Positions 1-8,478 of a stretch of DNA of 16,572 bases are shown piece after piece; position 1 is the first letter of the stretch; each line of letters starts with the position of its first letter. The DNA is taken from contig NW_003116455.1 of the NCBI RefSeq assembly GCF_000003605.2, forward strand, positions 674,082 through 690,653, written 5' to 3'. The notes beneath the pieces were generated by a model. That model worked only from the letters and a program-made list of their open reading frames with translations. It had not been told where the DNA came from and ran no database searches. Source of the stretch: Saccoglossus kowalevskii. Lineage: Eukaryota > Hemichordata > Enteropneusta > Harrimaniidae. The position numbers were made by a program, and so were the translations under genes.

Positions 1-286
1 CCAATGTATAGTATCGCATAGTACATGTGTCATAACGTGTCTTGTTGGCTAGGCAATAATGATATGAAACGTAAAAAAAAATGGCTCCAACAAATTTAAA
101 AAAAAAATTGTAATACGGCTGTGTGGCACAGGCATACCCAGTTGCCTGACACCAAATCTACACTAATATATGTGGGACTTGTATGTTACACAACACGGAA
201 ACTCGTACCTTTATTGGTCGGCCAACATTCATTACATTGCAGGGATATAGTTCAGGGAACATAACATTTTTTGCAAGATCTTTCAA

Positions 287-296
287 TTTATTTATT
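287..296 (-). promoter_or_regulatory. tandem polyadenylation signals (minus strand)
   Basis: Two overlapping AATAAA hexamers read on the minus strand. They lie about 36-45 nt downstream of the stop codon of the candidate last exon at 332-512. This fits a short 3' UTR. AATAAA is common by chance in AT-rich DNA, so the support comes mainly from its position. Confidence 0.35.
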
Positions 297-331
297 TTGA
301 GACACATTTGTACTTTTAAAATTGTTGAACG

Positions 332-512
332 TCATATATTAAATTTGAGAAACGTGCACATATTCAAAGCATATTGTCGGGGAATATTTGTTGACAAGCC
401 CCCCCATCGAACACCGCTATTATCATGACCAGCCAGGCCATTGTCATCGACAATGGGGTGAAAACCATCCATTTTCTCTTCTCCTAACTGACCTAGTTCA
501 CTTCTGTTTCTG
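332..512 (-). CDS. candidate 3'-terminal exon, unknown protein
   Basis: On the minus strand a good acceptor (pyrimidine tract then TTTTTTCAG) opens a frame of about 60 codons that ends in a stop at 334-332. The first two-thirds read like coding sequence: charged, with the motifs RSELGQLGEEKMDGF and PIVDDNGLAGHD. The remainder (after SGVRWGG, at a 7-G run) is less convincing and could be shifted or non-coding. The open frame needs an incoming phase of two bases. The donor at 4430 of the TPR gene supplies one base, so the two exons cannot be joined directly; a missing exon or a separate gene is required. The same frame is open upstream to an ATG at 631, so an unspliced reading of 99 codons is also possible. 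I do not recognise the family. Confidence 0.35.
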
Positions 513-1460
513 CTGAAAAAATAAGAATTCAGAAAGTTTACAAGCCCTGTAACCATGAACGCCTTTTTTTTTTGCACACGTACACTAAGAAAGATATTGG
601 AATGTTTACGCTCAGCCCTCCTTTCATTCACAACTCAGCTCGTGCCTGCATCCGCGCTCGGGCCAGACCGCTTCATGGAGCTCCGACGACACCCCTGAAG
701 TGATCGGACAAACAGCTCACAGCATATCATTTCTTATTAGCTCCATGATATCGCAAAGAACCCGGGATTAACACTTTGCATAAATCCATGACTGACAGTC
801 ATTTTGAACAGTCAAAACGGCTATCTGAATCATGCTTTCCCGTAGCTTTTACGCGGAAATCACTGACATCGCTTCAAACTTGTAAATTAACATCAAAATT
901 GAATCGCGGATATATTCTGGTTTATATCCTTACCTTGGAGAGCAGATCTTGATTCACTAGGGATCACATGTGGCCAGTCTTCGACTGTGACCTGTCTAAT
1001 AGTAATTTTGGCCCCAAGGAAGCCATAGAATGCTCCATTTTAACTTATCAAAAACTCCACACTCTGGTAGGGAGAACCCTATCTCCCCCCCAGCTGAATT
1101 GCAGTGCTCCCTCTTGCAGTTTTTTTCTAGAAAAACCCCTGGACATGTATATACTTGATTGTACCTTGTAATGAATAAGCTGCTCTGTATTTCCAGAGAT
1201 GCATTAAATTTAATTTGATGAGATTATAGCTCAGATGGCACTGAAAATGTTTTATGCAGATGTTTGCGTCAGTGACGAGATTCTATCTCGACGTGTGCTT
1301 TGCCCGATTATACAAAGGAAAGTGTTCAAATGTGAAGTCGATGACATTGAACGCATCAATATTAATGTTGTTTTTCCCATACAAGAAATTGATAAAATCA
1401 ATCATTTTGCATTTTTAGTGCTCTAATTTTACATTTTCTCTTTCAATCTCATCAAAGCAG
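513..1460. other. non-coding stretch with a GC-richer patch
   Basis: No convincing exon is visible. Positions about 600-720 are noticeably richer in G+C and CpG than the surroundings, and could be a promoter-like patch or an old repeat. The plus-strand open frames at 968-1171 and 1235-1426 have no splice context and look like chance frames. Confidence 0.4.
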
Positions 1461-1583
1461 TCCATGGAATATTGAACCGCTGTTTTCTAAGGAACATCAG
1501 ACAGATTTTTACAATAAATACATAGCATCAGGTGGTAGTAATGTTGATGTGGATATTGCAGCAATTGAAGCAGAAATTGAAAG
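1461..1583 (+). CDS. internal exon of an unidentified plus-strand gene
   Basis: A 123-nt block is bounded by a pyrimidine-rich acceptor ending in AAAGCAG and a strong donor, AAG|GTAAGG. One frame is open across the whole block, with incoming and outgoing phase 2. It encodes about 40 residues beginning PWNIEPLFSKEHQTDFYNKY, followed by a Gly-Gly turn and an acidic helix ending AAIEAEIE. Frame, composition and both splice sites agree, so I regard it as real coding sequence. I cannot assign a family. It cannot be spliced directly to the FKBP8-like exon at 16344: in the frame that phase 2 would impose, that exon hits an immediate TAG. At least one exon would have to lie between them if they belong to one gene. 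Confidence 0.6.
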
Positions 1584-1641
1584 GTAAGGTATTGTTTCAA
1601 GTTTGTACATTCTAGCCCAAAAAACTAAAGATTGTTGTATT

Positions 1642-1668
1642 TACCGTACTCGACCGCGTTAGCGCCCA
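1642..1668 (+). repeat. left terminal inverted repeat
   Basis: This 27-bp sequence is the exact reverse complement of 2511-2537. It starts at the TA dinucleotide that probably represents the target site. Confidence 0.9.
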
Positions 1669-2163
1669 TGCCCGGGCAAGCGCCCCCCCCCCTTTTGCGC
1701 AATTTTTATATTTGGGGTCACATTCGGCAAAGCGTCCACCCTTTCACAATGCAACTAATTTAAAACTTGGTCTTGCGTAACGAATCTTGGTAATCGTTTT
1801 TATATGATACAGCGTGGATGTTGACCGCTGTGAACATGTTGTGAACCGTGCGTAAACTACGCTTCGACAATGACCTGTTAATACAAGTAAAATGCAGTAA
1901 ATATTTCATGCCATATTCAGTTTACCTCTCAAAAATGGCTAGTTACTAGTTTTTTGAAAAAAACCATGTCGTTTATTCGCTGAAATCAATTCCAACAGAT
2001 CGTACTACGACATCGATAATTCACTTCCGCATTGTGTTATCGGAAAGTCTTCGGGAATTTCCGAAGAATTTTGTCAGTACAACACAGCATTGTGATTGGT
2101 TAATAACCAACTTGACCCATTAGGTCAAAGGACGCCGCTGCAGGTGAAATCTGCAAATGCATC

Positions 2164-2277
2164 ATGGCGGAAAGTGATTTTGTTCGAGAGTTTGCGTACG
2201 ATCCAACATCTTCGTCAGTGGAAATAATTTTGACTTCGACTGTGTTCCAACAGACTCAAATGTTTTTAATTTCGTAA
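2164..2277 (+). pseudogene. short exon-like frame inside the TIR element
   Basis: An ATG in good context (ATCATGGCGG) opens a 37-codon frame beginning MAESDFVREFAYDPTSSSVE that stops at 2277. Just after the acidic residue the adjacent frame continues in the same style (NFDFDCVPTDSNVFNF) and reaches a donor-like GTACGT at 2287. This suggests one ancestral first exon broken by a one-base indel. It could be a remnant of the element's own transposase or accessory gene, or a captured host exon. I do not recognise the sequence, and chance remains possible. Confidence 0.25.
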
Positions 2278-2510
2278 ATTCTGGTGGTACGTAATTAATA
2301 TTGTAATAAAATGTGCATATTTTTTGTGATCATTTCTGTTTCTTCGTTGTGAAAATCAATGACAACTCAACTAATTTCGTAATTTGATTTCCCTCAAAGA
2401 CGTAATCTGTCACTTGATGAATCAAATTTTTCATTTGCACTCTTTTTCGAGGGGGGTGCTCGGATAAGCGCCCACCCCTAAAAAATCGTGATTTTCTGAG
2501 TTGAGGCCCC

Positions 2511-2537
2511 TGGGCGCTAACGCGGTCGAGTACGGTA
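2511..2537 (-). repeat. right terminal inverted repeat
   Basis: This 27-bp sequence is the exact reverse complement of 1642-1668 and ends in CGAGTACGGTA. Confidence 0.9.
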
Positions 2538-2989
2538 CTATAATCTCTTGAATAGACGTCACTCTAATTCATTAGCACTGGTATAGGTCACAACTGAGAG
2601 ACAGTCGTCTGACAGTCGATTGCGTTCGACTACTGGCATGTTCGACTTCCGGCAGAGTGACTGTACCTTCCATGTTCTAATTTAGACATTGGGGAAATTA
2701 CAGTCAATCGAAAAAAAAATGTTCACATGATAAAAAAAAAATACTCGGTATATTTAATGTAATATGTATTTATTTTCTTATGTTTTTTTGGATAACGAAA
2801 AGTATATTTTAAAAGAAGTAAAAACGAATGCATTCTTAGTAGTAAATGATCACAGTAATGGTATCACCGCAATCCAGCCGGTCAAGCTGCATTTCACACA
2901 AATGAATAACTTATTTGTTTTCGAAGTGTTGATTATTGATGATTATTACTCAGTAGTGATTACAATAATGTACAAAAAATAAATTCGTT

Positions 2990-3463
2990 GAATTGTTGTG
3001 AAAATTCAACTTAGTTTTATCGCAAGCGAATGATTTCGATCACATGTGAACAATCGATTCGATACGATATTTGCCATGTTTGTTCAAACATCCTTAGTGA
3101 CTTGAAACTGTTTTTTGACCTGACAGGTCAAGTCGCTAATTAACCAATCGGAACGCTGGATGGTGCCAACGTGTTTAAATTACCATAGCTCATTTTAATA
3201 TGTTATTGGTAGTTCAGCAACACGATAAACGGAACACGGAAGAGATTTACCGTTGTTGTAGTCTGATCGTTTGATTTTGATGGGAAAACGGCATGATTTT
3301 TTTTTAAATCAAGAAATTAGTTCTTTTTGAAAGATAAGCTGAGCATTGAAGAAGAATTTAACACTTTTGACGATAATAACAGCTCATTGTCGAAGGCCAG
3401 TTTACTCATTCACGCTACCCACAATAAACACTGTACTCTTGAATAAGCGTCAATGACTACGGA
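2990..3463 (-). mobile_element. decayed inverted relative of the 1642-2537 element
   Basis: Read on the minus strand, this segment is similar to the left-central part of the 1642-2537 element. Both contain GATTGGTTAAT, then ACTTGACC, four variable bases and AGGTCAAA (2093-2128 versus reverse complement of about 3115-3152). The flanking 130 bases also align, for example the GATC.GACTAC and CTTCCG blocks. The outer end appears to be at 3457-3463, where the minus strand reads CCGTAGTCATTGACGC, a diverged form of the CCGTA terminus. The other end is not clear and may be near 2700 or lost. It is either an older copy of the same family or one half of a larger rearranged element. Confidence 0.5.
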
Positions 3464-4421
3464 AAACCTAAATTGGACTCTAATCTAGGCGCAGGAAAGA
3501 TTGAAATGTTCAAAAAATTATGCCTTAATTTAAAATTAAATGGTATATCTTCTTCTGAAATATTTGGTGGCTGTTTGGTTTGTGAAAGTTGGGGTGCGGC
3601 TTATATTGCAGGCTTTTTCCTGGGATCAAAACTTGTCAATTTCAACATGAAACAATGTCTCAAGTTAGGGGTGCAGCTTCTATTAAAGCTGTGGCCTCAA
3701 ATATGATTTTTACGATAATACAGATTTTACAGTGTATAGTTTATAACTGATGGCAAGACTTTCTCATCAACAAGGCTTGAGCTACAGAGAGATACTAATG
3801 ATATGGATTTACAGAGATACCATAGGCAATTCATTGCTGAAAAATTACCAACCAGTTTTACTCACAGGTAAAGCAGGAATGGAAGACAACCATTCATCGC
3901 ATACTACGAGTAAAATACCGCAAACTAACCCAATTTTCATTCCTACGCTTGTGTACCAGTTTTCTCCTGAAATATAAACAGCAACCGTCATGACATACAT
4001 TTTGTTATTTACAAAAATCCTTTACCTTGAACATATCATTCACTTCCAATAAGTATGGGATTGGCTATGAGTATAAATAAGTATCAAACAATGCCTGCGA
4101 CTGAGTGTATCAGAGACATGAAATAGATATACCATGGGTGATTCTTCAGCACTTTTGGGATTTTTTTTGTGCCACAAAACAAAAATGTCCTTGTTGGTTC
4201 AATAGTCAACAAAACTGAAACGGATGCCGTATAAGCTAGTTGTAAAGTTTGATTGCATTTGGCCATTCTATTTGAATCAAAACTAGAAAAAAAAAAATTA
4301 TGTCCGGTTTGACAATGTATGTACTAAGATGGACAATAGTTGTCCTTGTATAACCAAGATCTGGGTCCCTGTTTTTGAACTGCATACGAAATGCAGGAAC
4401 TACTGGTAAAAACAGAATCGA
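3464..4421. other. non-coding stretch between element relic and TPR exon
   Basis: Nothing definite is visible. The plus-strand frame at 3473-3706 contains SWGAAYIAGFFLGSKL and NMKQCLKLG, faintly like a PfkB sugar-kinase C-terminal region, but without a proper GAGD motif. A small 15-bp palindrome (GGACAATAGTTGTCC) sits at 4331-4345. Confidence 0.4.
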
Positions 4422-4514
4422 TTACTTACTGTCGTCTTTTTCTTTTTGCTTTTCCTGTGCTTTTTCTAATGCTAGTTTTAGTGTTTCATCTTCTGGACAT
4501 TTTTCAAGCCCCAA
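4422..4514 (-). CDS. TPR co-chaperone-like gene, exon d (last visible)
   Basis: The acceptor is TTTTTTCTTACAG. The exon continues the frame of 5304-5372 in phase 0 and encodes LGLEKCPEDETLKLALEKA followed by a Lys/Glu-rich run (QEKQKEKDD). This matches the helix after the third TPR in HOP TPR1, where a similar 'EEGLKHEANN' helix follows. Two readings of the end are possible. The frame reads Ser-Lys-stop at 4430-4422, giving a natural C-terminus. Alternatively the same bases form a near-ideal donor, A|GTAAGTAA, at 4430/4429, leaving phase 1. The sequence cannot decide between them. No AATAAA follows closely, which leans toward splicing onward. The stop reading would make a short protein ending right after the TPR domain. 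Confidence 0.8.
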   Translation of the reverse strand: MGLEKCPEDETLKLALEKAQEKQKEKDDSK

Positions 4515-5303
4515 CTGTAAGAAAAAATCAAAGAAAGCTTAGAAAGAACTCCCATGTACTGAGTGTTGGAGACATATTAAAATTAATTTAAAATTTTCAA
4601 ACAAGAAGCTTGGCAACTAATTTTTGTCAGCTATTTGAGATGCATAACATGAAAAAAAATGTGATTCACATTATCCAAATACATACAAAAAATACATTTG
4701 ATCCATGGTTTTTTCTCTAATTAGTTCCAGAGAACCTCTGTGATGAATTCATTATTCATTTATTATAGATGTACATAAACCTAAAACTAATTTGATCATC
4801 ATATTGTGTTGGAGTACATACCAAGATTCACTGAATTAAGATAAGTACTGTCACAGACTATCTATGCACGAAGTTTCATTGAAATGTGCATACATGTATT
4901 TGTGAAATTTAAACATGATTGGTCTAAGCATGAGATATAGGTGTGGACGCACAGACACATTGCTGAATACATACATACATATGTAAATCCCTGTTTTCAG
5001 ACTTTGCCCTAACGAGGATTGAAATCTGCACAATGAAGGAAATTATATGATTATAAGCACAAAGTAATCGTTAACTGCAAAATGATTGAAATCTTCTAGT
5101 ATGCATCCAGTTGCCATAGTGATTTTATGCAAAAAAATGTTGTTTTTCATGTTTCTTCATGTGAATGAAAAAATACAGAAAAATGAAGCACACACATGTA
5201 ATGTATGTGGTAGAATACCCTTTTGGTATAAATAAATACAAAATGGCTGATTGGTGACCATTTTGTTTGAAATTGTACTCTAATAGATTGAATCTATGCA
5301 TAC
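4515..5303 (-). other. intron with a diverged interspersed repeat
   Basis: This is the intron between two minus-strand TPR exons. Positions about 4840-4960 contain a plus-strand block (ACGAAGTTTCATTGAAAT ... GGACGCACAGACAC). It resembles the units of the tandem repeat at 5500-6085, so it is probably an older dispersed copy. A partial match (AAAATGGCTG) recurs at about 5240. Confidence 0.55.
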
Positions 5304-5372
5304 CTGATACGCTTCAATACATTCATCAAATTTATCTGCACTGTAATAAACTTGACCTTTTCGATAATAACC
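5304..5372 (-). CDS. TPR co-chaperone-like gene, exon c
   Basis: This is a 69-nt, 23-codon exon in phase 0 at both ends, with acceptor GTTTTTAG and donor CAG|GTATGC. It encodes GYYRKGQVYYSADKFDECIE and then AYQ. That is helix A plus helix B of the third TPR, following directly on DWSK from exon b. The arginine in GYYRKG is the fifth carboxylate-clamp position (HOP TPR1 R77). The clamp lysine is the last residue of exon b, so the binding site is split across the splice junction. This supports the join independently of phase. Confidence 0.88.
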
Positions 5373-5499
5373 CTAAAAACAAACATATGTACATTAAAAT
5401 TATTTTTGGAGAGTGATGAGAAAATGAGTAAAGCAAACATAAAAACATGACTGAGATATGATTTGAACCATCACACAAAGCAACACTGTGTTGTCCATT

Positions 5500-6085
5500 T
5501 TACATTCACTTGATAACCTCAAAACAGATGCTACCGACCAAGTCTCAGCAAAATCGGCCCAGGAATCTCAAAAAAATGATGATGGACACACCCAAAAAAC
5601 TGGATTTTACAGGATTTTGACATTCAAAATGGCTGCCAGGCAGCCATATTTGATCAAATCAGGAAATAAATCCATGTGAATAGGTATGTATACCTCCTCA
5701 CTGTGTCTTTGTACCGAGTATCATTGAAATCAGTCAAGGCATCTCTTAGAAATATCAATGGACAGACAAAAGCCACATTAACAATCAAAATGGCTGCCAG
5801 TCGGCCATATTTGACCATTTCAAAAAAGTAAACAACATGCATCTGTATGGGTGGTCCCTTTGTCTTTGTAACATGTCTCAACAAAATCGGTCAAGCCATC
5901 TCCGATAAATGATGATGAACACACAAGGACCGAATTTGACTGAATTTTGGCATTAAAAATGGCTGCCATATTTGATCGAATCAGAAAATAAATTGACATG
6001 CACATGTATGGTTGACCACTGTGTCCTTGTACCAAGTTTCAAAAAAATCAGTCCAGCCATCTCCGAGACTGACGAAGGCAAAACT
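5500..6085 (+). repeat. tandem repeat, about 165-bp period, 3-4 diverged units
   Basis: Landmarks recur in register. AAAATGGCTGCCA starts at about 5626, 5787 and 5956 (spacings 161 and 169). Each is followed by CATATTTGA(T/C)C. 'TTGTACC(A/G)AGT.TCA..GAAATCAGTC.AG.CATCTC' recurs near 5710, 5870 and 6020, and ATGATGATGGACACAC or similar between them. The units carry substitutions and small indels, so the array is old. Short open frames across it are repeat by-products. It lies in the intron between exons b and c of the TPR gene. Confidence 0.85.
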
Positions 6086-7009
6086 ACAAGCCTTCTTCCT
6101 ACAGTAGTGAGAAGAGTTTTTTTTTATTTGAAGAGGAGACTCAAACCGTCTTCCCTTCTGAGGCTATTCCTCTTTCAGCGGTTTTCACACAATGAAGTTT
6201 TGACAAGCTCCACTCAGCTTCCTATCCCAAAGTTGTCACCTAAAAAAAGATGATTATTATCAAAGTAAACTAAATAACATATGGCGAATAAGGTAAGTGG
6301 TTAGATGAGCTACATTGTACATGTATGTTATTAAAATTGGGAGAATGATAACTTGCTATTCCGAAATATTGATTTGGGCGAGTAATAGACGAGTGGAGTG
6401 GTATTAAACTCTTTAAATGGCTTGTGTTGCAAAAGATGTCGTTAAGTGTTGTCATATGAATAAATATTCATGGAAATGTACGATTCAGACAAATAAGAGC
6501 CAGCCACTGGGAGGTGTTGTCTGCAGGGTTCTAACATTTGGCGCAAATGGCACAGATTGAAAAGTTTACAGGAATTAATAAAAAACAAGACTTGTAAGTC
6601 AAACAAGAAGGATTGCAGTTGATTAGGGAAGAGTAGGAAATCAAACAGGCGGTTCACCACGGCTATTGCCGAGGAGAGCTACGGACTGCTTATGATCAGG
6701 CATCTCAGTAAAGTGTGAAATACGTACTCAACATATTCTTTGTAATTCAACAAGTAATTGTTTTAAATAGCTATTTTTAAATCGAGCAGGTTACGATATC
6801 GCTGGCATGGATATATATGGTATTATTACACATACATCACCGTAATGTCATAAGTTACAGCGTGCCGTAATTTTGCATTATTTCATGGGGTATTTTCATC
6901 CTACCATATAAAAAAATGAGAATTCCAAATATGTAATGATTACGCGCGTAAAAACAAACATGGCTGCCACCAGGGTTTGACCTGATGCATCCTTGAAAGG
7001 AAAAGATGT
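6086..7009. other. intron sequence, no gene seen
   Basis: No exon, RNA gene or clear repeat is visible on either strand. Minus-strand frames at 6270-6455 and 6442-6660 have no splice context or recognisable domains. Confidence 0.5.
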
Positions 7010-7160
7010 ATAATATTAAGGTTATTACGAGGATAGCCCAAAGAATGCACTCAGACAGTACGCCATCGCATCAACCTCCGCTGCGAGTCGACCGATATAC
7101 TCCCGCTGTACTGTCTTCATGCATACTTTGATGTATCCTCGCAATAACCTCATAATATTA
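7010..7160. mobile_element. 133-bp hairpin MITE with 9-bp target duplication
   Basis: The element at 7019-7151 starts AGGTTATTACGAGGATA and ends with its reverse complement, with one mismatch in 17. Inverted similarity continues inward for about 45 bp, including CAAAG.ATGCA and AGACAGTAC. Direct repeats ATAATATTA flank it at 7010-7018 and 7152-7160. An 8-9-bp duplication suggests a hAT-like or Mutator-like source, but the ends match neither canonical consensus. It lies within the intron of the TPR gene. No coding capacity is present. Confidence 0.8.
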
Positions 7161-7932
7161 TTGGCCCCATGTAAAAATCCATAAATCCAATGCTGTATAT
7201 GAATTGTTGCATGAAAAAATGGTACCGGTATATGCTTGTATTTTATGCATGTATTTATCATCAATTTCAAGAGTAAGAGTCGTTACTTTCAAAGGTATGA
7301 GTATTAGGACTCGTCCGTACATTTCACCTACGTTTATTACACTTGAATAAAAGAATGCTATTTACAAAGTTTAAAATAGCTAAGCCTTCCTGATTCGAGT
7401 CTCTTGGTTGATTTGACAATGGTAGGTATCATTAATGTTTATTCTGTCTATCTGTATCGCATACCAGACAAAGTTCAAATTTATTTAATTCTTCATTGGA
7501 ACTTTGTGGCAATGTAGACTAAGTGTGAATTGCCATGTGAGCCTACCATACATGGCCAGGGATAGCCTGTATCATGGAATCTATGCATAATTTTCATGAA
7601 ATGCAGTTGAACTGCGATCTCCGCCACGGCAATGACCGCGATGCACCACCCGTTTGATTTCTTACTGTCCCATTAATGTCATTTTAGCTGCATGAATGAA
7701 ACTCCAACAGAAAGATTAGAACGAAGTATCGAAACATTTAGAGAGCCAAAGTGCAACTTAAAATGAAGTATTCACCATCATCAGTTGAAACAATTGTGCC
7801 GAGCTGACACGACTCAGTGATTAGGTTATTTGCAAATCATAAACTCTATTACTTGCTTTTAAAAACTGGACAAGACTCAAAATTCCCTGTAGAAAACAAC
7901 CTGGATAACACAGATGGATTGAAACAACTCAC
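7161..7932. other. intron sequence, no gene seen
   Basis: No exon or repeat is recognisable. It precedes, in plus-strand coordinates, the donor of TPR exon b at 7932. Confidence 0.5.
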
Positions 7933-8154
7933 CTTTGACCAATCAGGCTGCAGCTTTATGGCACGCTTGGCGTCTTCAAGCGCGAGGAAATGCTGCGCCA
8001 TTTTAAGAAAACACAATGATCTATTTGTAAGTACAGTAGCATCGTTAGGATCAATTTTTATGGATTCTGTATAGTGAATTATGGCATTGAAATAATGTTT
8101 ACGTTTGGCTTCTGTGTTCCCTCTTTGTTTGGCTTCATTTGCTTTTTGCTGATT
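7933..8154 (-). CDS. TPR co-chaperone-like gene, exon b (core TPR domain)
   Basis: A 222-nt, 74-codon exon, phase 0 at both ends, has acceptor TAATTTCAG and donor AAG|GTGAGT. Residues 1-20 (KANEAKQRGNTEAKRKH) begin TPR helix 1A. YFNAIIHYTESIKIDPND completes repeat 1. ATVLTNRSLCFLKMAQHFLA and LEDAKRAIKLQPDWSK form repeat 2. Clamp positions K9, N13, N44 and K74 match HOP/STIP1 TPR1 K8, N12, N43 and K73, with identical spacing. From established TPR structure, these residues hold the terminal carboxylate of Hsp70/Hsp90 EEVD tails, so the protein is inferred to be a cytosolic chaperone partner. The plus-strand open frame over the same bases is a shadow. The exact orthologue (HOP-like, TTC-type or other) is unresolved. 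Confidence 0.92.
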
Positions 8155-8339
8155 CTGAAATTAGAAGAAATTATATATAGATTATAATGTTATCGTTAAT
8201 ATTGGTTAAAATGTAGACTTGCAGTTAATCTCATTCAAACCAGCTGTAGGTAAAGCCTCTGGTCACAGCAGAGGTAAAATGTGTTAAAATTGATCTGCCA
8301 TACAGCCATTTTCTTAGAAGTTAGTAAGCATGCTACCGG

Positions 8340-8478
8340 GGTACTAGATATAGACGAATATGTCCAAATTTTGGACTAATCTTAGACGTTGTATTTATTA
8401 GTGTTCGTGTTTGTTATGTATTTAATATGGGACTTTTTTGGCCTGAAATAAAGGATTAATAATAATAATAATAATAAT
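8340..8478 (+). mobile_element. 3' end of a truncated non-LTR retrotransposon
   Basis: The segment ends TTTAATATGGGAC, GGCCTGAAATAAAGG and then a (TAA)n run at 8457-8477. This closely follows the usual 3' tail of CR1/RTE/L2-like elements: a poly(A)-type signal AATAAA (8447-8452) next to a short microsatellite terminus. The 5' limit is approximate, and no coding part survives. Orientation is plus, opposite to the TPR gene whose intron it occupies. Confidence 0.6.

Larger units (their letters stand above)
1642..2537. mobile_element. 896-bp TIR DNA transposon, probably non-autonomous
   Basis: The element is bounded by perfect 27-bp terminal inverted repeats (1642-1668 and 2511-2537) beginning TACCGTACTCG. 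The outermost TA on each side is consistent with a TA target duplication, giving TIRs that start CCGTACTCG. Both ends carry subterminal 'aagcgccc' motifs, including a 10-C run at 1683-1692. Elements with a CCGTA... end followed by 'aagcgccc' are, from memory, common MITE-like repeats in invertebrates. The perfect TIRs suggest a relatively young insertion. No complete transposase frame is present, only a short exon-like frame at 2164. It lies just downstream of the exon at 1461-1583, so it would be intronic to that gene. Confidence 0.85.

Noticed and set aside
2764-2982. 72-codon plus frame (MYLFSYVFLDNEKYI...)
   Set aside because: It reads fairly well but lies in or next to a decayed element, has no splice or promoter context and no family match.
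4331-4345. 15-bp palindrome GGACAATAGTTGTCC
   Set aside because: Too short and isolated to be called a functional site or element end.
5654-6253. Overlapping frames of 63-93 codons on both strands
   Set aside because: They arise from the 165-bp tandem repeat, which lacks frequent stops in some frames; no domain or splice context.
7025-7270. 81-codon minus-strand frame
   Set aside because: It runs through the hairpin MITE and has no recognisable domain.
7817-8074. 85-codon plus-strand frame
   Set aside because: It is a shadow of TPR exon b, whose minus-strand frame, splice sites and domain are clear.
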